This document shows positions 10,001 through 17,272 of a DNA stretch of 64,000 bases, in pieces; the first letter of the stretch is position 1, and each line of letters opens with the position of its first letter. Source of the DNA: Thermincola carboxydiphila (GTDB taxonomy: Bacteria; Bacillota; Thermincolia; Thermincolales; UBA2595); the NCBI GenBank assembly GCA_016841725.1, contig JAENYP010000003.1, positions 62,001 to 126,000 of the forward strand, in the 5' to 3' direction. The notes under the pieces are model-generated. The model worked only from the letters and a program-made list of their open reading frames with translations, was not told the origin of the DNA and did not search any database. Position numbers and translations under genes: made by a program.

Positions 10001-10573
10001 GTACCTCCCGGTGCGGAAGCGGTTACTGCTAAGCTGACCGTAGACGAGAACAGGGGCCGGTCGATGGTGTATCTTTACAATCCATCAGGGCGCCTGGTCA
10101 GTGAGTCCGGGTATGCCGGCAATAACCCCGGGGCTTATGTGGCGGAGGCAGCGGCAGTGGGCAAGTTCCCTTCCGCAGGTGTGTGGGAGGCGGTTGTATA
10201 TACCTCGGCAGCCCTCAGTGCCTATGACCTGAAACAATCGCATTATGACCTGGAGGTATCCCTTAAAGGTCAGGATATCGGAAAGTACAAATACGAGGAC
10301 CGTAAATTGATTGTTGGAGTTGTGCCAAAGGTGATAACTCCCGGCAGGAAAAACTTGGTCACCGTTCAGGTAAGGGACAGATATACCAAAAAACCTTTTG
10401 AAGGGTTTATAGAAATTAATGGTATGCTCTACTTTACCAGGGGAGGCAGAGCAATAATTCCGGCGGAGGCTGATGCCGTTAGTGCCACCCTCAGGGTTAG
10501 GACTGTCCCGGATGCGCCGGATATTGAGCCGTGGGAGCTTAACTTTACCCTGCCGGTCGGCAATGAGCCATAA
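7016..10573 (+). CDS. SLH-anchored subtilisin-like (S8) serine protease
   Basis: An 1185-residue secreted protease. It has an N-terminal signal peptide (about residues 1-29), then three SLH repeats (about 30-210; DTSGYWARNSIARLAALEIV, YTDVAAGHWAAGDI, NGYPDGSFGPERNATRGETA) that bind secondary wall polymer. The S8 domain follows, with catalytic Asp in IIDTGVDPGHPDLQ (residue 444), His in GNDHGTHIAGIAG (614), oxyanion Asn in VVAAGNQGPG and Ser in GTSMAVPYVTG (794). About 170 residues separate Asp and His, much more than in simple subtilisins, so an insertion domain is present. A long C-terminal beta-rich region without SLH motifs completes the protein. It should be exported and held on the S-layer; the substrate is unknown. 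Confidence 0.92.
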   Translation: MFLRAITKAIVAGFTIISLILYSVLPAYGLTFSDTSGYWARNSIARLAALEIVNGFGGQFHPQAGVTRAEFAAMIVRALGLAGEAEVVRGIPTGYTDVAAGHWAAGDIIVAREMGLINGYPDGSFKPSAQIRRVEITSILVRALELESDDKMKDPQETFTDGSQIAVWAYDAVKTACNYDLINGYPDGSFGPERNATRGETAALIEKVLKQMGAEFTFSGILQSTNVSANLLTMDIIGQMETFAVSSQAEVWIDNNEGSISNLKSGSQVSIILDDNGVVKFIQASEPALLSQSIDEVLPLTLSFKDDTAGIALGAVQGFNLPRKDLLTAIMIAKDGYFDQVYQTVKNSSGMIDYINKDISLLIADITNEVYLDLKKSYQLEWISVDQEVKVESLTAGSGSEGEPLTNVMNPGRSLSVAKEEINAPEFVELTNSDGKHQTIAIIDTGVDPGHPDLQLTSHNQRKIVDWQDFTGEGDIDTSSVAVPNGKYLNLADGEYQIGDIASISGKFRYGYLREIDLVNAGGNSMDINFNENASDIFGIIVVDSKRNGGYDTVYVDTNMNKDFSDEQPLTLFSLNPVYGTFMSEEGKDSLNFVLTKVDSGGALINLGFDGNDHGTHIAGIAGANGKIKGVAPGAQIMALKVLDSGGYGDRNLSSFVKAMSYAAEHGADIINMSLGFPVSADDDDGVLTQIFDALIERYGVVFVVAAGNQGPGLTTVMSPADSSAAISVGAFSSPQIWKTDYGWNVPEKGLWFFSAAGPRLDGSKSPSIVAPGSALSSVPLRNGELYSLSEGTSMAVPYVTGSIALLMEVADRNSINASPAVIKKALEYGAQPIPGYGPAEQGHGALNVVMSWAAILSIDEIPNIGIETTNPGLLHGGGIFIKEWLPKKLTVQLKNNSDRNFDLKLNNEPWVDFRQDEANIPSGQRRTLDLQLNSPEKKGLFSFMITGDDSSTYGKDAEILTTIINPYYLTEDNKYRVKIEDEQNAAQYKRYFFKVPPGAEAVTAKLTVDENRGRSMVYLYNPSGRLVSESGYAGNNPGAYVAEAAAVGKFPSAGVWEAVVYTSAALSAYDLKQSHYDLEVSLKGQDIGKYKYEDRKLIVGVVPKVITPGRKNLVTVQVRDRYTKKPFEGFIEINGMLYFTRGGRAIIPAEADAVSATLRVRTVPDAPDIEPWELNFTLPVGNEP

Positions 10574-10618
10574 GTTTACTGCTCTGTCTGCCGGAAAACT
10601 ATTTCCAGTAAGTTAATA

Positions 10619-10647
10619 TTGATTGTGCTAGCAAATTACGGTAAAAT
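10619..10647 (+). promoter_or_regulatory. Candidate sigma-A promoter for the LCP gene
   Basis: TTGATT at 10619-10624, a 17-base spacer and TAAAAT at 10642-10647, 56 bases before the LCP start codon. Confidence 0.5.
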
Positions 10648-10702
10648 TATTTGAGGGACCAATTCAGTGGGAGTATTTCGAGTGATTTGAGGTGATTGCG
10701 GG

Positions 10703-12025
10703 ATGATGCCAGCCAAACGCAGAAAGGCTTCTCCTTTAAAGATTCTGGCTTTATTGCTGGTTTTTACGGTTTCATTCTTTGGGGGGAAATTTATAGCAAC
10801 CCTGGCTGGGGATTCAGGTCTGGATGAGAGTGACGGCTTAGAGACCGTTGCCCAGGATGAAGCGGAGTTTCCGGTTAACAGGTTAAATGTACTTCTTTTG
10901 GGAGTTGATGCCCGTCCGGGTGAAGCGGATGCCAGGACTGATTCGATGATCCTGGTCAGCATTGACCGGGATACCAAGAAGATTGCCATGGTTTCTATTC
11001 CCAGGGACACAATGGTGGAAATCCCCGGGCATGGCACAGACAAAATTAATTCTGCCAATGCCTTTGGCGGAGCTGATCTGGCAACAGAGACCGTTGAAAG
11101 TCTGCTTGACATCAAGATACCTTATTATGTAAAGACAAATTTTGAAGGTTTTAAGGACATAGTTGATACCCTTGGCGGGGTAGACCTGGAAGTGGAAAAA
11201 CGAATGTACTACCCCCAGGAGGATATTGATTTAAGGCCCGGACAGCAGAGGTTGATGGGTGATGACGCCCTGGGTTATGTGAGATACCGGCATGACGCCC
11301 TGGGTGACATTACCCGGGCAGAACGCCAGCAAAAGTTCTTAGCTTCCCTGACCAGGGAAATGCTTAGGGCCAAGACTATTATTAAATTGCCTAAGCTGGT
11401 GCCGCAGCTTATGGATGCTGTGGAAACCAACCTGGGTATCAAGGATGCCATTTTCCTGGCAAAGGCAGGGGCAAATCTGGATTCCGACAGTATAGTCACA
11501 GCGACACTGCCCGGAACCTTCCTGAATTACAAGGGAGTAAGTTATTGGAAGGCTGATGATGAAAAGGCCAAAATCGTATTAAATGATTTGTTCCGCGGGG
11601 TGAAGCTAGCTACTATTACGGGACCTGATATTACCGTGCCGCGGGAAGTTAAGAAACCTGAGGAACCGGCTCAGGAAACGGAAACTCCGGAAAATGGCGA
11701 TTCTGAAACAGGGGCACCCGGTCAGGAAGACGGCACCGGGGAAACGGGAAATCCAGAGGAGACCGGTGACACTCCGGGACAGGGGTCTGGTAATAGCGGA
11801 GCGGGTACTGGCGGTCAGCCGGGCCAGACTGACCCGAGCCTGCCGCCTCAGGGGCTTCCTGCACCTGTTAACCCGGTGGAAGACAATGCAACCCAACCGG
11901 TAGACCCGGCGGCCCCGACAATTCCTGTCAGCCCGCAGCAGGATTCCTCAGTGGATGAACAGGATCTGCCGGTCAGCAGTGAAACTACTACAAACAGCGC
12001 CACAACCCCGGTTGTTAATGGGTAA
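10703..12025 (+). CDS. LytR-CpsA-Psr (LCP) family wall-polymer ligase
   Basis: LCP enzymes transfer undecaprenyl-linked polymers such as teichoic acid or capsule onto peptidoglycan outside the membrane. The 440-residue product has one N-terminal transmembrane anchor (about residues 13-32). The LCP core follows, with LLLGVDARPGEADARTDSMI, SIPRDTMVEIPGHGTDKINS, GGVDLEV and YVRYRHDALGDITRAERQQK, which carry the conserved Asp/Arg residues of the phosphate-binding pocket. After about residue 315 comes a low-complexity tail of some 125 residues rich in Pro, Glu, Gly and Thr, probably a wall-spanning spacer. GAGGTGAT at 10689-10696 supports ATG 10703. The downstream WecG/TagA gene fits a wall-polymer operon. 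Confidence 0.9.
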   Translation: MMPAKRRKASPLKILALLLVFTVSFFGGKFIATLAGDSGLDESDGLETVAQDEAEFPVNRLNVLLLGVDARPGEADARTDSMILVSIDRDTKKIAMVSIPRDTMVEIPGHGTDKINSANAFGGADLATETVESLLDIKIPYYVKTNFEGFKDIVDTLGGVDLEVEKRMYYPQEDIDLRPGQQRLMGDDALGYVRYRHDALGDITRAERQQKFLASLTREMLRAKTIIKLPKLVPQLMDAVETNLGIKDAIFLAKAGANLDSDSIVTATLPGTFLNYKGVSYWKADDEKAKIVLNDLFRGVKLATITGPDITVPREVKKPEEPAQETETPENGDSETGAPGQEDGTGETGNPEETGDTPGQGSGNSGAGTGGQPGQTDPSLPPQGLPAPVNPVEDNATQPVDPAAPTIPVSPQQDSSVDEQDLPVSSETTTNSATTPVVNG

Positions 12026-12114
12026 TATTGAGATAATGTAACAGATGAAAAAAAGTTTGTGAGGGATAGGTAATGCCTGTCCCTTTTTACTATCATTTCA
12101 GGAGATGTTGTTTC

Positions 12115-12885
12115 ATGGATGGCAGCAGGAATGCCAATGACAAAGAGATGTGTAAGGCAGAGAGAGTACCGGTCCTTGGAGTCGGCATTGATAATGTTGA
12201 CCTGGCTGAGGCTCTGGGGAAAATTGAGGAGTACGTTAAAAATAGGGAACCGGGTTTGGTGGTGACCGCTAACCCGGAGATTGTCATGCTGGCAAGAAAG
12301 GCTCCTGATTTTAAGGCTTGTCTTGATGATGCCCTGCTGGTGACTGCTGATGGGGTAGGGATAGTTATTGCTGCCAGGCTGCTGGGCAGGCCCCTCAAAC
12401 AACGGGTTACCGGGATCGACCTAACTACAGCCTTATTTCAACAGGCAGCTGCTAAGAAGTACAGGTTATATTTTGTGGGGGCAAAACCCGGAATTGCGGA
12501 AAAAGCAGCGGAAAATATCAGCAGGTCTTACCCCGGGATTCAGATTGTCGGGATTCAACACGGCTATTTTACCGATGATCACGAAATCATTGAGGATATT
12601 ATAATCAAGAAGCCGGATATTCTGCTGGCAGCCCTTGGCATGGGCAAACAGGAGAAGTGGATTGCTGAAAGGGTGGAGCCTGCCGGGGTCCCGGTAAGCA
12701 TAGGGGTTGGCGGCAGTTTTGACGTTTTTGCCGGGGAAGCTAAAAGGGCGCCCAAATGGGTACAGGATGCGGGTGTTGAGTGGCTGTACCGGCTGCTCAG
12801 GCAGCCATCCCGCTTTTGGAGGATGCTCCAGCTCCCCAGATTCCTGGCTGCTGTGCTGTTATCGAGGTTCTTTCCTGGTAAATAA
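12115..12885 (+). CDS. WecG/TagA/CpsF family N-acetyl-mannosaminyltransferase
   Basis: Members add ManNAc or a related sugar to undecaprenyl-PP-GlcNAc, an early step of wall teichoic acid or secondary wall polymer synthesis on the cytoplasmic face of the membrane. The 256-residue protein has the family blocks TANPEIVMLARK, DGVGIVIAARLLG, RVTGIDL and LAALGMGKQEKWI, and ends in a short basic, hydrophobic tail. The frame is open from ATG 12073, but GGAG at 12101-12104 lies 10 bases before ATG 12115, and the family similarity starts just after it. It follows the LCP ligase by about 90 bases. The lipid-carrier transferase that would make its substrate is probably the WecA-like enzyme at 19640. Confidence 0.88.
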   Translation: MDGSRNANDKEMCKAERVPVLGVGIDNVDLAEALGKIEEYVKNREPGLVVTANPEIVMLARKAPDFKACLDDALLVTADGVGIVIAARLLGRPLKQRVTGIDLTTALFQQAAAKKYRLYFVGAKPGIAEKAAENISRSYPGIQIVGIQHGYFTDDHEIIEDIIIKKPDILLAALGMGKQEKWIAERVEPAGVPVSIGVGGSFDVFAGEAKRAPKWVQDAGVEWLYRLLRQPSRFWRMLQLPRFLAAVLLSRFFPGK

Positions 12886-12928
12886 TCAAGTTTGCTGCAA
12901 GGCCGGCCGATTATGCATGCAGTCCCCA

Positions 12929-13060
12929 AGTATAATGAGGAAGGGGTAGATGTGTTCCGGAGGGATGTGTCTGACGTCAGCCGGCCCACGAGCCGTGCGA
13001 GTGGCTAGCCGGCTGAGTTGTAGCCATCCCGGAGGAATATATCTACCCCTTCCTTACTTT
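12929..13060 (+). repeat. Structured palindromic repeat, copy A
   Basis: A long imperfect palindrome fills most of the gap between the WecG/TagA gene and the SLH gene. The outer stem pairs 12939-12951 with 13041-13053 (13 perfect pairs). Then TTCC/GGAA (12955-12958 with 13034-13037), a symmetric 3-base internal loop and a 6-bp stem (12962-12967 with 13025-13030) follow. An apical hairpin (12978-12985 with 13008-13015) closes the structure. A second copy lies inverted at 38229-38359. The copies share GTCTGACGTC (12969-12978) and the opposing CTGAGT-G-AGCC strand nearly unchanged, while stem bases change in compensating pairs. No coding capacity or long T run is seen. Confidence 0.75.
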
Positions 13061-13132
13061 ACAGTCAGGGAACGCTGCATTATTGATGGTCATTTCTGTG
13101 TCTCTGACCATTAATTACCAGAAAAGAAACAA

Positions 13133-13221
13133 CCTCCAAAAGCAGGACATTTCTAGGGTCTGTAGAATTTATTACCCTTAGAATTTAATAATAGTTATCG
13201 AAGCGATTATATTTTTGGAGG
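13133..13221 (+). promoter_or_regulatory. Leader with possible ribosome-binding-site sequestration
   Basis: CCTCCAAAA at 13133-13141 is perfectly complementary to TTTTGGAGG at 13213-13221, which contains the ribosome binding site of the SLH gene. A fold pairing them would hide the site. No known riboswitch class is recognised in the intervening 71 bases. Confidence 0.35.
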
Positions 13222-13229
13222 AAGTACAT

Positions 13230-14315
13230 ATGAAAAAGGCGGCAGCAGTTGTATTAATGGTTACAGTACTGGTTTCTCTGTATTATGTACCGGTAATGGC
13301 TAACAGGACAGATTACCTTACCGCGGATTTTTATGACCTTACAGACCAAAACGGAAGCAGGCACTGGGCGTATGAAGAAATGACCGAGCTTATCGCCATG
13401 GGGATACTCCAGGGGTATACAGAAAGGATTTATGACCGGAATACGGGAAGGTACATAGAAGTCCAGACAGCTAAACCATACCAGCAAATTACCAGGGCGG
13501 AGTTTGCCAAAATTCTTTATGAAGCCCTGAATCTTGAGCCGGCAGAAGCCAAGGCACATTTTAACGACCAGATTCCGTCCTGGGCGGAAGACGCAGTAAA
13601 CACTCTTTATGCAAATGGAATAGTGATGGGGAATCCGGATGGCACTTTCCGGGCAGGGAGGCAGATTTCCAGGGCAGAAATCGCGGCCATGCTTGTCAGG
13701 GCTGTATCTGATGAGCCCGATACAGATGAGACTGAAGCACAAGCTGCAGATGAAGAAAGTGTTTTCCCAGATGTATCGACCGGGTACTGGGCTTATCCAA
13801 GCATCCAAAAGGCTTCAGAAATGGGTCTGATAACAGGGTTCCCTGATGGCAGTTTTGCCCCCGAACAGGGAGCCAAACGGGATGAGGTTATGGTAATGCT
13901 GTACAGGTATCTTATAAATGACAAGTCAGATGTACCGGACAATGATACCCTTCTTTCACAGACCGCTGAGGTAAGCAGTGGGATCGAGTCATTGATAAAT
14001 GACGGTAGTTCTGCAGGTGTGGAAAGTTTGCTGCCCTATCTGACAGGGGAGATGGCTGTATACATGGCGGATGCGGAAACCCTGAAGATGATAGATGCCA
14101 TGAAACAGGGAGAATTCCTCGGTTATGAGATAACCTCCCGGGGCCGGGTGGTAAACAAGAGTTCATACTGGGCCGAAGTTGTATATGACAGCCTGGCCAC
14201 ATTCCAGAAGGACGATATCTATGTAGAAGCCGACATGCCCATACATTACTACCTGATGAAGACAGGGGATGAATGGCAGGTATACAAGGAGTCTTACGAG
14301 TCTGAAAGCAATTAA
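13230..14315 (+). CDS. SLH-domain surface protein
   Basis: A 361-residue exported protein. A short signal peptide (MKKAAAVVLMVTVLVSLYYV, cleavage probably after VMA) is followed by three SLH repeats at about residues 40-225. The best-conserved blocks are QITRAEFAKILYEALNL, NPDGTFRAGRQISRAEIAAM and GFPDGSFAPEQGAKRDEVMV. The last 130 residues are not SLH. They look like a small alpha+beta module of the kind often found as a C-terminal sensor or binding domain, with no recognised family. GGAGG at 13217-13221 fixes ATG 13230, although the frame is open from TTG 13215. It stands as a single-gene unit between the palindromic repeat and a terminator. Confidence 0.85.
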   Translation: MKKAAAVVLMVTVLVSLYYVPVMANRTDYLTADFYDLTDQNGSRHWAYEEMTELIAMGILQGYTERIYDRNTGRYIEVQTAKPYQQITRAEFAKILYEALNLEPAEAKAHFNDQIPSWAEDAVNTLYANGIVMGNPDGTFRAGRQISRAEIAAMLVRAVSDEPDTDETEAQAADEESVFPDVSTGYWAYPSIQKASEMGLITGFPDGSFAPEQGAKRDEVMVMLYRYLINDKSDVPDNDTLLSQTAEVSSGIESLINDGSSAGVESLLPYLTGEMAVYMADAETLKMIDAMKQGEFLGYEITSRGRVVNKSSYWAEVVYDSLATFQKDDIYVEADMPIHYYLMKTGDEWQVYKESYESESN

Positions 14316-14348
14316 GTACAGTTGTTAGAATAAGGAATTCAGGGAGCT

Positions 14349-14390
14349 GACCGCCTCTTAACCTAAAAAGGGTTTGGGGCGGTTGTTTTT
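14349..14390 (+). terminator. Rho-independent terminator after the SLH gene
   Basis: A long hairpin (ACCGCC near 14350 pairing with GGCGGT near 14378-14383, plus an inner TTAACC/GGGTTT arm) is followed by a T run at 14386-14390. Confidence 0.75.
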
Positions 14391-14448
14391 GTTGGCAGAT
14401 AGGAAAGAAAAAGATCGGCTAACTTGCCATCTGCTGTAAAATATGACG

Positions 14449-14477
14449 TTGTATTTTGGGGCATATTAGCATATAAT
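14449..14477 (+). promoter_or_regulatory. Promoter of the toxin-antitoxin operon
   Basis: TTGTAT at 14449-14454, a 17-base spacer and a consensus TATAAT at 14472-14477, 29 bases upstream of the antitoxin start. Confidence 0.6.
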
Positions 14478-14506
14478 AATAACAACAAGTTGTGGGGGTG
14501 TGAATA

Positions 14507-14755
14507 ATGCCACATATTAAACCGATCTCAGATTTAAGAAACTATACTGATGTTCTTCGCTCATGCCATATTGGTGAGCCTGTATTTTTGACTAAAAATG
14601 GCAGAGGTCGTTATGTTATTCTGGATATTGAGGAGTACGAAAAACAGCAGGCTGTGATAAAGCTGCTGTCCAAGCTCTCCGAGGCAGAGGATGCTATTAA
14701 AACAGGGGAGGAATGGAAATCACTCGATGATCTCAAGAAGGCATTGGAGGTCTGA
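14507..14755 (+). CDS. Type II antitoxin, Phd/YefM family
   Basis: An 82-residue protein with the Phd/YefM fold: PISDLRNYTDVLRSCHIGEP (N-terminal DNA-binding dimer region), FLTKNGRGRYVILDIEEYEK, and an acidic C-terminal helix (EAEDAIKTGEEWKSLDDLKK) that would wrap the toxin. Family antitoxins neutralise a RelE/ParE-type toxin and repress their own operon. GGGGGTG precedes ATG 14507. It is 5 bases from the toxin gene, the usual antitoxin-first order. Confidence 0.88.
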   Translation: MPHIKPISDLRNYTDVLRSCHIGEPVFLTKNGRGRYVILDIEEYEKQQAVIKLLSKLSEAEDAIKTGEEWKSLDDLKKALEV

Positions 14756-14760
14756 GTAAA

Positions 14761-15078
14761 ATGAAAATTCGAATTAACCCTGTGGCAATAGCTGATGTTC
14801 AGGAGATAAGGGCTTATATCTCTGAGGACAGTCCGGCTGCGGCAGAAAAAATGGGGAATGACATTTATTCTATGATAGAAAAGCTAGCTGACTTTCCTGA
14901 AATGGGAAGTTCTCTTAGTGCCAAGGTTGATATAAATACGGATTACCGCTTCCTTATTTGCGGTGTTTATCTTATTTTTTATAAGGTTGAGGGAGAATTT
15001 GTTTCAGTTCATCGCATTTTAAATGGTAAGAGGGGCTATCTGTCAATTCTTTTTTCAGATGAGCCGACCAAAAGTTAG
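14761..15078 (+). CDS. Type II toxin, RelE/ParE family
   Basis: A 105-residue basic protein with the RelE/ParE pattern: an N-terminal strand (MKIRINPVAIADVQEIRAYI), a helix pair with DSPAAAEKMGNDIYSMIEKL, then DYRFLICGVYLIFYKV and VSVHRILNGKRGY. The RVLH-like RILNG end is typical of ParE/RelE toxins, which either cleave mRNA on the ribosome or poison gyrase. Sequence alone does not separate these two activities. It is translationally linked to the antitoxin upstream. The pair sits between two envelope gene groups and may have arrived as a unit. Confidence 0.85.
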   Translation: MKIRINPVAIADVQEIRAYISEDSPAAAEKMGNDIYSMIEKLADFPEMGSSLSAKVDINTDYRFLICGVYLIFYKVEGEFVSVHRILNGKRGYLSILFSDEPTKS

Positions 15079-15085
15079 AAACATG

Positions 15086-15111
15086 GGGCCTGGCTTAAAA
15101 TAGCCGGGCCC
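15086..15111 (+). terminator. Hairpin after the toxin gene, possible terminator
   Basis: GGGCCTGGCT (15086-15095) pairs with AGCCGGGCCC (15102-15111), all pairs with one wobble, around a 6-base loop. The tail is not T-rich, so termination is likely but not certain. Confidence 0.5.
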
Positions 15112-15186
15112 TGACTGTTGCCACTTGTTAAACCCATTTCTAACTGATAAAATATAGTAATAGGGGAGATGAGGCCCTGAGAAAGG

Positions 15187-16125
15187 ATGAAGACCTTGAA
15201 AGTGCTGGTCACAGGCGGGGCCGGTTTTATTGGTTCCCATACAGTGGATAAACTGATTAGCGACGGGGCAGATGTGGTGGTTATTGACGACCTGTCAACC
15301 GGAACAAAAGAAAATCTTCCATCCGAAGCTGAGTTTGTTATTATGGATATCGCCTCAGAAAAGGTGTCTGAGGTTTTTCTGCGCCACAGGCCTGAATGTG
15401 TTATTCACCTGGCAGCACAGGTAAGTGTTCCCGGGTCTCTTGACAATCCGGTGCGAGACTGTATGATAAATGCTGCCGGTTCAGTAAATATCCTGGAAAA
15501 TTGCCAAATCTATGGCGTGAAGAAGGTAGTATATGCATCTTCGGCGGCTGTGTACGGGAATCCGCCGGGTATTACCGTTTCCGAATCAGATCCCCAGGTG
15601 CCTATGTCCTTTTATGGAATTTCCAAACTGATCCCTGAATATTACCTGAGAGTATTTGGCAGGCTATATGGACTTAAATATACAGTGCTTCGTTATGCCA
15701 ATGTGTTTGGACCCAGGCAGGGGGCCTCAGGTGAGGGCGGGGTTGTCTCCATATTTGCAGCCGGGCTGTTTAGTGGGGATAAACTCTGTATTCACGGAGA
15801 CGGGGAACAGACCAGGGATTTTATCTATGTGGGCGATGTTGCCCGGGCTAATGTTAAGGCCCTAGGCAGGGGAGACGGGTTAACCCTTAATGTGGGTACC
15901 GGACTGCGGGTCTCAGTTAATAAGCTGTATAACACGATGTCAGGAATAGCGGGGGTTGATTCCGCTCCGGTCTATAGCGCTGAGCGTGAAGGTGACATCA
16001 GGCATATGTGTATGGATATTAAAAATACGATTGCGGCCCTGGAATGGCAGCCGCAGTTTTCACTTGAAGAGGGTCTGCAAAACACACTGGAATTTTGGAG
16101 ACCGGACAGCATGGACAGGGGGTAG
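15187..16125 (+). CDS. NAD-dependent nucleotide-sugar epimerase/dehydratase
   Basis: A 312-residue extended SDR enzyme acting on a nucleotide sugar. It carries GGAGFIGS at residues 11-18, the SSAAVYG segment with catalytic Ser and the YGISK active site. The RYANVFGPRQ motif and C-terminal GDGEQTRDFIYVGDVARA are common to UDP-glucose/UDP-GlcNAc 4-epimerases and related enzymes. It differs clearly from the GalE at 1634, so it probably uses another sugar such as UDP-GlcNAc or a uronic acid. It heads a tight group with the GT4 glycosyltransferase (4 bases downstream) and murJ, which suggests a surface glycan operon. Exact substrate unknown. Confidence 0.82.
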   Translation: MKTLKVLVTGGAGFIGSHTVDKLISDGADVVVIDDLSTGTKENLPSEAEFVIMDIASEKVSEVFLRHRPECVIHLAAQVSVPGSLDNPVRDCMINAAGSVNILENCQIYGVKKVVYASSAAVYGNPPGITVSESDPQVPMSFYGISKLIPEYYLRVFGRLYGLKYTVLRYANVFGPRQGASGEGGVVSIFAAGLFSGDKLCIHGDGEQTRDFIYVGDVARANVKALGRGDGLTLNVGTGLRVSVNKLYNTMSGIAGVDSAPVYSAEREGDIRHMCMDIKNTIAALEWQPQFSLEEGLQNTLEFWRPDSMDRG

Positions 16126-16129
16126 GCAG

Positions 16130-17272
16130 ATGGGGCGGATTAAGGTACTGCATATAATCGGCGGTGGTGAGTTCGGAGGTGCGGAACAGCACCTGCTCAC
16201 CCTGATGAGGCATGTAAATCCTGCAGAATTTGAGCTGCATGCAGCCTGTTTTTTTTCGGGGCCCCTGGCTCCACTGGTTGTTAATGAGGGATTTCCGGCA
16301 TATGTTTTTCCGATGCAGAGCAAATTTGATCTGTCACCTGTCAATGAGATAGCCTCTCTAATAAGAAGGGAAGGCTTTTGTATTGTACATACCCATGGGG
16401 TGCGCGCCAATCTGATCGGCCGCCTGGCAGCAAGACGGGCCCGGGTCAGCCGGGTGGTGACAACCGTCCACAGTGTGCTGCACTTTGACTACCCAAGGCG
16501 TTTGGACAGGCTTGTGAACAGGTTGTGTGAAAACCTTACCCGGCGCTTTACATCCAGGTTTATTGCAGTTAGTGAAATGCTCCGGGAACAACTGGTTAGG
16601 GAAGGTATTCCCGGGGACAGGATAACAACGGTGTATAATGGGCTGGAACTCGGCCAATACAACCCCCTGTTGTCAGGCCTGACAGTCAGGGAGGAACTGG
16701 GTCTGAGTCCGGAACAAACGATTGCGGGCATTATTGCCAGACTGCACCCGGTAAAAGGGCATGACAGCCTCCTGGAAGCCATGGCCAGGGTGGCCCCCGA
16801 TTTTCCGGATCTGGTACTGTTAGTTGTGGGTTCCGGGTTAGAGCGCCAAAGGCTTGAACAGGCAGCCGAAGGGCTGGGAATTAAGGATAAAGTGATATTT
16901 ACCGGGTTTCGCTCAGATGTCCCCGAAGTTATTGCGGCCCTGAATTTTCTGGTATTGTCGTCTCATTCTGAGGGTTTAGGACTTATTGTTATGGAAGCTA
17001 TGGCAATGCAGAAACCGGTCCTGGCAACTCGTGTCGGGGGCATTCCTGAGGTGGTAACCTCAGGCAGGGACGGGCTTTTAGTTCCTTCCGGCGACCCTGA
17101 GGCCTTGGCTCAGGGCATCAGGACCCTGGCCGGGGACAGAGAATTGGCATCACAATTAGCTGCTGCCGCCAGGCAGACCATTGAGGCGAAATTTTCGGCT
17201 GAGAAAATGGGTGCAGAAACAGCGGCCCTTTACCAGGAAATGACTGAGACTGGAAGTGGGCTGAACATATGA
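16130..17272 (+). CDS. Glycosyltransferase family 4 protein
   Basis: A 380-residue GT-B-fold enzyme that adds a sugar from an activated donor to a cell-surface glycan or lipid intermediate. The N-terminal acceptor-side motif GGGEFGGAEQHLL is typical of GT4. The C-terminal half has TVYNGLELGQYNP, GIIARLHPVKGHDSLLEAM and the donor-site block SHSEGLGLIVMEAMAMQKPV, with the E-x7-E arrangement. ATG 16130 lies 4 bases after the epimerase stop and starts right at the family similarity. The longer open frame from 15956 only overlaps the epimerase. The stop overlaps the murJ start by 4 bases (ATGA), indicating translational coupling. Confidence 0.9.
   Translation: MGRIKVLHIIGGGEFGGAEQHLLTLMRHVNPAEFELHAACFFSGPLAPLVVNEGFPAYVFPMQSKFDLSPVNEIASLIRREGFCIVHTHGVRANLIGRLAARRARVSRVVTTVHSVLHFDYPRRLDRLVNRLCENLTRRFTSRFIAVSEMLREQLVREGIPGDRITTVYNGLELGQYNPLLSGLTVREELGLSPEQTIAGIIARLHPVKGHDSLLEAMARVAPDFPDLVLLVVGSGLERQRLEQAAEGLGIKDKVIFTGFRSDVPEVIAALNFLVLSSHSEGLGLIVMEAMAMQKPVLATRVGGIPEVVTSGRDGLLVPSGDPEALAQGIRTLAGDRELASQLAAAARQTIEAKFSAEKMGAETAALYQEMTETGSGLNI

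Noticed and set aside
11694-11903. 69-codon + strand frame inside the LCP gene
   Set aside because: It is an out-of-frame product of the Pro/Gly/Glu-rich low-complexity tail of the LCP protein.
12929-13060. Reading the palindrome of copy A as a simple Rho-independent terminator
   Set aside because: It is too long, has no T tail and shares a conserved core with a distant copy, which a terminator would not.
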